Of a stretch of 9,047 bases of DNA, positions 4,771 through 9,047 are shown in pieces. Location of the stretch: positions 1 to 9,047 of the forward strand of contig JAANWY010000268.1 in the NCBI GenBank assembly GCA_018263655.1, in the 5' to 3' direction. The notes beneath the pieces are model-generated. The model had not been told where the DNA came from. It made no database searches and saw only the letters and a program-made list of their open reading frames with translations. The stretch comes from Anaerolineales bacterium (GTDB lineage Bacteria; Chloroflexota; Anaerolineae; Epilineales; JAANWY01). Position 1 is the first letter of the stretch; each line of letters starts with the position of its first letter. Position numbers and translations under genes: made by a program.

Positions 4771-7428
4771 TCACCGTCCTACCCTGACCGGCACTTCATA
4801 GGGCGGCGCCCAGTTGCCATCGGGCTTGACGAGGACCAGGCGCAAGGTGTAAGAACCAGGCTCCAGGCCGGCGGCGTACCACGCCTCGAGTTCACCGTCC
4901 ACGATGGGTGTAGAGTGGGTCTGGCCCATCGTGACCCACGTCAGCGGCGCACGCGCGGGAGCAAATTCCACTTTGTAAAAAGAAACGTCGTTGGGACTGA
5001 ACGAGGCCGTCCCGATGATGGGCACATTGTCCGTGATGAGCTCCCCCGGCGCGGGCGACGTGATGCGCCAGGTCGCATTGATCAAGGCCGGGGCGCCTCC
5101 AGGTACACGCGCCATGCCTCCGGGCTCACATGGTGCATTCGGCGTGAGCGGTACACCATGCTCCGCGGCCCAGGCTTGAATACGCGCCGCCTCTTCCTTG
5201 TCTGGCGGCACCGTAAGCGTGTTCAGCATCTGGAGGAAGACCTCGCGTGAGACCCCCGCCTGGTCACTCACGCGACAGAATAGTGAGGCGCCGGCTTCTT
5301 CGTCAGAAGCCTGGCCCAACTCGGGGGGCTTGTCTGTTGGTTGTTCGATAGTTGCGGGCACTGGCCCATCCGGGATCACGTCTTTCTGAATGAGCTCTCT
5401 GTGCTTCGTCTGACAACCACGGCCGGCCCGCAGGTCGGCGATATTGCATATTTCGATTTCGTCGACGCCGGCCGGCGGCTCGAACGTGCCAATGAGCGGC
5501 TGATCATCGACGCGCAGAACGTCTTGCAGTGCGGGAATCCGAAAGATCGTCTCCATCACGTCATGCCACAAGGGTGCCGCCCCATCTATACCCGACACAT
5601 CCTTCATCGGAGTGTTGTCGGCATTGCCAGTCCACACGCCAACCACCAACTGCGGCGTGTAACCGAGGGCCCAGTTGTCGCGAAAATCGGTCGTCGTGCC
5701 CGTCTTGGCCGCTGCCGGCCGGCTGAGCACCAGCGGATTATCATGACCGAAGGCCGGCGTACGCGCTGCTCGATCGGCCAGAATATGGGTGACCAGAAAC
5801 GCTGCGGCCGGGTCGACGGCCGGTTGCGGCTCCGCCCGCTGGTACGCGTAGAGTGTGTCACCTGTGCCGCCGATTACTTCCAGGATCGGAGTCCGGGGGA
5901 CAAAGCCACCGCCATTGGCCAAAGTAGCGTACGCATTCGTGAGGCCCAACAGGCTAACTTCGCCACCCCCCAGCGTCAATGAGAGCCCATAGTAGCGATA
6001 TGGGTCACGCTGCAGGCCCGTCACCCCCATAGCGTGCGCTTTGTCCACCAGGGTTTGCAGGCCGATTTCTTTCAGAACCTTCACAGCCGGCACATTGTAC
6101 GAATTGGCCAAAGCATCCCGCAACCTCAGCGGACCGTGGAACGCGTCGTCGTAGTTCGTCGGCTGGTAGGTGCGATCCAGCTCCAGTGGGAACGTCGTCG
6201 GGATGTCCCACACGATGGAGGCCGGCGTCAGCCCTTGCTCAAAAGCAGCAGCGTAGGTGATGGGCTTGATGGCCGACCCGGGTTGCCGCGGGCTCAGGGC
6301 GACATTTACCTGACCATCTATGTCAGGATCATCGAAGTCTACGCTGCCCACCATCGCCAGAATCTGGCCGGTCTGGGGCTGCATGATGACGACGGCAGCG
6401 TTAGTCAAGTTGTGCGCATCGCGCATTTTCCCCACGTGCCGCCGCGCAATCTCCTCCGCCAGCCGCTGATACCGCATATCGAGGCTCGTTGTCACCCGCA
6501 GACCACCCTGGCGCACTGTGTCGCGCCCGTAGGCATCCTCCAACACCTGTTGGACGTAATCCACGAAGTGCGGGGCCTGCCGGACCCTACCCGGCAGTTC
6601 GAGTGTGATCTCTGCAGCATGCGCGGCGTCGGCTTCGGGTTGGGTGAGGTAGCCGGCCTCGACCATCAGGCGCAGCACCTGTTTCTGGCGTCGCTTAGCT
6701 GCCTCGAAATTCTCGTGGGGATCCAAGAGGCTGGGCGCCTGAGGTAAGCCGGCCAACAGGGCGCTCTCCGCCAAGGTCAGAGACGACACCGGTTTGTCGA
6801 AGTATGTCTCTGCTGCCGCCGCCACGCCGTAGGCCTGATGGCCGTAGTAAATCTCATTCAGGTAAGCTTCCAGGATTTTGTCCTTCGACCACATCCTGGT
6901 CAGGCGCGTGGCGAGCAGGGACTCGTTGACCTTGCGAGACATGGTCTTTTTCACTCGTTCTGCGTACGGAAAAACGATGAGACGAACGAGCTGCTGCGTA
7001 ATGGTGCTACCGCCGGAGACAATCGTGCCGGCCTGGAAGTTCTGCAGTGCCGCTCGGCCAATCGCCAATGGGTCGACGCCCGAGTTGCGATAGAAGGTTT
7101 GATCTTCGGTCGCAATCGTCGCTTGCTTGAGCGCCTCCGGGACTTCGTCTAACGCAACCCACGATCGCCGGCCCTCTCCGTAGACCTCGTCCAGGAGCTT
7201 GCCGCGCCGATCGTAGATGCGTGTAGTTTGGAAGCTGCGCCGGCCGTCGTAGTTCTGAAGCCGCACAAAGGCAGCACCCAGGTCGACGCCAGACTCGGGG
7301 GCTGGTGCAAGAGTGGGGGCAGTCGTTGGCTCACCATCCTGAGCAACTACCGAGCCGGCGCAAGCCGTCGACACGACAGACAGAAAAACCAAACTAACGA
7401 TCAACCAATACCGATGGGTAGACTCCAC
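4771..7428 (-). CDS. Bifunctional class A penicillin-binding protein (PBP1-type)
   Basis: This envelope enzyme polymerises lipid II into glycan chains and cross-links the peptides. In 885 residues there is an N-terminal hydrophobic segment (8-24), then a GT51 transglycosylase domain (about 75-260) with EDQTFY (108-113, catalytic Glu108), GGSTITQQLVR (139-149) and a second Glu169 in RKVNES. The transpeptidase domain (about 340-620) has the serine motif SAIK (Ser385, Lys388), SYN (443-445) and KTGT (575-578). All key residues are present, so the protein should be active. The C-terminal extension (650-885) has four cysteines (661, 671, 718, 767) and ends in a beta-rich domain (about 782-883) like those at the end of PBP1C proteins. 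The start is GTG, fixed by a strong AGGAGG four bases upstream. A Cys23 in VSTAC resembles a weak lipobox, although the -3 position is Ser. It lies between asnS and the DprA-like gene. Confidence 0.95.
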   Translation of the reverse strand: MESTHRYWLIVSLVFLSVVSTACAGSVVAQDGEPTTAPTLAPAPESGVDLGAAFVRLQNYDGRRSFQTTRIYDRRGKLLDEVYGEGRRSWVALDEVPEALKQATIATEDQTFYRNSGVDPLAIGRAALQNFQAGTIVSGGSTITQQLVRLIVFPYAERVKKTMSRKVNESLLATRLTRMWSKDKILEAYLNEIYYGHQAYGVAAAAETYFDKPVSSLTLAESALLAGLPQAPSLLDPHENFEAAKRRQKQVLRLMVEAGYLTQPEADAAHAAEITLELPGRVRQAPHFVDYVQQVLEDAYGRDTVRQGGLRVTTSLDMRYQRLAEEIARRHVGKMRDAHNLTNAAVVIMQPQTGQILAMVGSVDFDDPDIDGQVNVALSPRQPGSAIKPITYAAAFEQGLTPASIVWDIPTTFPLELDRTYQPTNYDDAFHGPLRLRDALANSYNVPAVKVLKEIGLQTLVDKAHAMGVTGLQRDPYRYYGLSLTLGGGEVSLLGLTNAYATLANGGGFVPRTPILEVIGGTGDTLYAYQRAEPQPAVDPAAAFLVTHILADRAARTPAFGHDNPLVLSRPAAAKTGTTTDFRDNWALGYTPQLVVGVWTGNADNTPMKDVSGIDGAAPLWHDVMETIFRIPALQDVLRVDDQPLIGTFEPPAGVDEIEICNIADLRAGRGCQTKHRELIQKDVIPDGPVPATIEQPTDKPPELGQASDEEAGASLFCRVSDQAGVSREVFLQMLNTLTVPPDKEEAARIQAWAAEHGVPLTPNAPCEPGGMARVPGGAPALINATWRITSPAPGELITDNVPIIGTASFSPNDVSFYKVEFAPARAPLTWVTMGQTHSTPIVDGELEAWYAAGLEPGSYTLRLVLVKPDGNWAPPYEVPVRVGR

Positions 7429-7432
7429 GTTT

Positions 7433-7438
7433 CCTCCT
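7433..7438 (-). promoter_or_regulatory. Ribosome-binding site of the PBP gene, fixing a GTG start
   Basis: The minus strand reads AGGAGG followed by AAAC and GTG. The perfect Shine-Dalgarno core four bases from GTG, with no competing ATG nearby, supports the GTG at 7426-7428 as the start codon. Confidence 0.85.
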
Positions 7439-7458
7439 CACCGGCCGCCCTCTTCTAT

Positions 7459-7527
7459 GCAGAGGAGCAGGGGTGCAGAGGAGAGACTTTCTTCCTGACT
7501 TACTCCTCTGCACCTCCGCACCTCCGC
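7459..7527. repeat. Inverted octamer array filling the asnS to PBP spacer
   Basis: Three purine-rich octamers on the plus strand (GCAGAGGA, GCAGGGGT, GCAGAGGA; 7459-7482) are mirrored by three complementary octamers (TCCTCTGC, ACCTCCGC, ACCTCCGC; 7504-7527) around a loop of about 20 bases. The inner 12 pairs, GGTGCAGAGGAG (7472-7483) with 7503-7514, are perfect. The array begins four bases after the asnS stop codon. There is no adjacent T run to make it a classical terminator. Its layout mirrors that of 4665-4768 with a different unit. Confidence 0.85.
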
Positions 7528-7531
7528 TCAG

Positions 7532-8836
7532 CTAGGGATAGATTTTCTCCAACATGCGTGGGAAGGGGATTGTTTCGCGGACGTGTTCGATTCCGCAGAT
7601 CCAGGCCACAGTACGCTCAACCCCCAGGCCGAAGCCCGAATGGGGCACTGATCCGTAGCGCCGCAAATCCAGATACCATTCGTAGGCTTCGCGGGGTAAG
7701 CTGTGTTCTTCGATGCGCTGTTCCAACAGCTCCACACTGGTGGCCCGCTGTCCCCCACCGATGATCTCGCCGTACCCCTCGGGGGCCAGCAGGTCGGCGG
7801 AGCGGCACACATCCGACCGGCCCTCGACGGTCTCCATGTAGAAGGCCTTGCACTGCGTCGGATAGTGATACACAAACACCGGCCTGTCGAACTGCTCCGA
7901 GATCGCTGTCTCGTGTGGCGCGCCGAAGTCATCGCCCCACTCGAAGTCCTCGAAGCCGTTCTCGTGTAGCAAGTCCACGGCCTCATCGTACGAAATCCGA
8001 GGGAAGGGCGGCTCGACGGCTTCCAGCCGACCGAGGTCCCGCTCCAACACGTCGGTGAGCAGACCGCCGTGCTTTTCGAGGGCTGTCTGAACAACGTAAG
8101 CCGTCATCTTCTGAGCCACGTCCATGTAGTCGTCGAGATCGGCGTAGGCCATCTCCGGCTCGACCATCCAGAATTCGGTCAGGTGCCGGCGCGTCTTGGA
8201 CTTCTCCGCGCGGAACGTCGGCCCGAAGCAGTAGACTTTGCCGAAGGCCATGATGTTAGCTTCGTTGTAGAGCTGGCCGCTCTGGGTCAGGTAGGCCGGC
8301 TCCCCGAAGTAGTCGGTCTCGAACAGCGTCGTCGTACCTTCGACGGCGGCCGGCGTCAGAATCGGCGTATCCATGTTCAGGAACCCGTGGTCGTCCAGCC
8401 AGTTGCGGATGGCTCGAATCACCGTCGCGCGGATGCGCAGAATCGCGCTCTGGCGCGGCGTCCGAATCCACAGGTGGCGGTTCTCCACCAGGAATCCGGT
8501 GCCATGCTCTTTGGGCTGAATTGGATAGCCCAACTCAGCGATGTGGACCACTTCCAGATCGGACACGTCGAGCTCGTAGCCGCCGGGCGCGCGATCATCG
8601 GCGCGCACCGTGCCTGTAACCACCAGCGATGACTCCAGCGTCAGGTCGGTGGCCGCTTCCCACGCCTCGTCAGAGACGTTCTTCTTAAAGACGACGGCTT
8701 GTATGGTTGCGGTTCCATCTCGCAGCAAGATAAATTGCAAACGCCCTTTGTCGGTCTTGTTGTAGACCCAACCTTTGAGCGTTACTTCCTCGCCAACGTG
8801 GTCGGAGATTTGATCAATAGTGACGTGCTGTGTCAA
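7532..8836 (-). CDS. asnS: Asparaginyl-tRNA synthetase
   Basis: This cytoplasmic class IIb synthetase attaches asparagine to tRNA-Asn using ATP. With the chosen start it has 434 residues, within the normal range. An N-terminal OB-fold anticodon-binding domain (about 15-100, VTLKGWVYNKTDKG) is followed by YPIQPKEHG and LVENRHLWIR, typical of AsnRS rather than AspRS. Class II motif 2 is FRAEKSKTRRHLTEFWMVEPE (about 208-228), and motif 3 is GFGLGVERT with the closing ETIPFPR near the C-terminus. Direct AsnRS means asparagine need not be made on tRNA by the amidotransferase route. The start is TTG at 8834-8836, because GGGAGG (8844-8849) sits seven bases upstream and the protein then starts (M)TQHVTIDQI. 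An ATG five codons earlier (8849-8851) lacks a good ribosome-binding site but is the alternative. A promoter with an extended -10 box lies about 50 bases upstream. Confidence 0.95.
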   Translation of the reverse strand: MTQHVTIDQISDHVGEEVTLKGWVYNKTDKGRLQFILLRDGTATIQAVVFKKNVSDEAWEAATDLTLESSLVVTGTVRADDRAPGGYELDVSDLEVVHIAELGYPIQPKEHGTGFLVENRHLWIRTPRQSAILRIRATVIRAIRNWLDDHGFLNMDTPILTPAAVEGTTTLFETDYFGEPAYLTQSGQLYNEANIMAFGKVYCFGPTFRAEKSKTRRHLTEFWMVEPEMAYADLDDYMDVAQKMTAYVVQTALEKHGGLLTDVLERDLGRLEAVEPPFPRISYDEAVDLLHENGFEDFEWGDDFGAPHETAISEQFDRPVFVYHYPTQCKAFYMETVEGRSDVCRSADLLAPEGYGEIIGGGQRATSVELLEQRIEEHSLPREAYEWYLDLRRYGSVPHSGFGLGVERTVAWICGIEHVRETIPFPRMLEKIYP

Positions 8837-8843
8837 TCTGATG

Positions 8844-8849
8844 CCTCCC
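8844..8849 (-). promoter_or_regulatory. Ribosome-binding site supporting a TTG start for asnS
   Basis: The minus strand reads GGGAGG, then CATCAGA, then TTG. The seven-base spacing is ideal. The upstream in-frame ATG overlaps this motif and has no comparable site of its own. Confidence 0.6.
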
Positions 8850-8880
8850 ATGCCGCTTCAGTTCTGTGGGGATTCGTACG

Positions 8881-8895
8881 ATCTCAGGCTGAGAT
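8881..8895. promoter_or_regulatory. Palindrome at the predicted asnS transcription start (operator-like)
   Basis: ATCTCAGGCTGAGAT is a perfect inverted repeat of two 7-base arms around one G. It overlaps the last two bases of the -10 box and covers the expected start point near 8887. A one-base centre cannot form an RNA hairpin loop easily, so a dimeric DNA-binding protein is the more natural reading. No regulator is identified. Confidence 0.4.
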
Positions 8896-8902
8896 TATAG
8901 CA
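8894..8902 (-). promoter_or_regulatory. Extended -10 promoter of asnS
   Basis: The minus strand reads TGCTATAAT: a perfect TATAAT (8894-8899) preceded by the TGn extension. No clear -35 box is present (the best is TTCGCC with an 18-base spacer), which an extended -10 can compensate for. The predicted start near 8887 gives a leader of about 50 bases. Confidence 0.65.
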
Positions 8903-8939
8903 TAGGGGTGGATGAATGGCGAATGCTGGGGGGAGAGCG

Positions 8940-9047
8940 TCACGCATTGGGGACAAGCTCCGCCAGGGTTTCGGCCGGCCAGCCAAGGAACTGGCCGCGA
9001 CAAACCTGTGCAATGGGTAGCTTGCGCACCTCGTAGCCGGCCAACTC
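8940..9047 (-). CDS. C-terminal end of an unidentified protein (cut by window edge)
   Basis: An open frame enters from the right edge and ends at TGA (8940-8942). It supplies 35 residues, including GYEVRKLPIAQVCRGQFLGW and the ending ETLAELVPNA. Codon use (GGC, GCC, CTG, GAG) matches the neighbours, and the frame ends cleanly before the asnS promoter, so it is likely a real gene. I do not recognise the family from so short a piece. No T-rich terminator follows its stop codon before the asnS promoter. Confidence 0.55.
   Translation of the reverse strand, partial: ELAGYEVRKLPIAQVCRGQFLGWPAETLAELVPNA

Noticed and set aside
5341..5982. Plus-strand open frames of 213 and 237 codons (also 6034-6747)
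   Set aside because: Both are antisense to the PBP gene, which has intact catalytic motifs in the minus-strand frame.
7459..7527. Intrinsic terminator of asnS
   Set aside because: The hairpin is strong, but no T run follows on the minus strand, so I keep it as a repeat structure of unknown role.

Overview
This 9,047-base window has about 59% GC by eye, and every convincing gene lies on the minus strand, so the genes read from high to low coordinates. No gene pins down the taxon. The mix (a long threonine synthase with an N-terminal Cys4 motif, a bacterial AsnRS, a class A penicillin-binding protein with a C-terminal extension, and purine/pyrimidine repeat spacers) fits a free-living, peptidoglycan-making bacterium. 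Chloroflexota is my inference and is not proven.

In order of transcription: the last 35 codons of an unidentified gene (8940-9047); a promoter with an extended -10 box and a palindrome at the expected start point; asnS (7532-8836); a spacer filled by an inverted octamer array; a bifunctional class A penicillin-binding protein (4771-7428); a spacer filled by an inverted heptamer array; a divergent DprA/SLOG-fold gene (3735-4661) overlapping a histidine-phosphatase gene (3140-3760); a 133-bp MITE-like element with a 7-bp target duplication (3007-3139); thrC (1624-2979); a spacer with a potential three-way-junction RNA (1491-1565); a Tat-like, coiled-coil-like protein of unknown function (392-1405); a tRNA-Lys(UUU) gene with a near-consensus promoter (248-321); and the first 63 codons of a tyrosine recombinase (1-189) running off the window edge.

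Most genes are housekeeping: charging of tRNA-Asn, peptidoglycan synthesis, threonine synthesis and tRNA-Lys. asnS, the PBP gene, the DprA-like gene and the phosphatase could be one transcription unit, because spacers are short and the last two overlap by 26 bp. The accessory signals sit mainly between genes: a possible integrative-element edge at the 3' end of tRNA-Lys, a MITE inserted at a stop codon, and two spacers built almost wholly from inverted tandem purine/pyrimidine repeats. The palindrome GCCGGC is also strongly over-represented (about 42 hand-counted copies against about 5-6 expected from base composition).

No stretch longer than 300 bases is without a gene. No rRNA, CRISPR array, intact insertion sequence or convincing plus-strand gene was seen.
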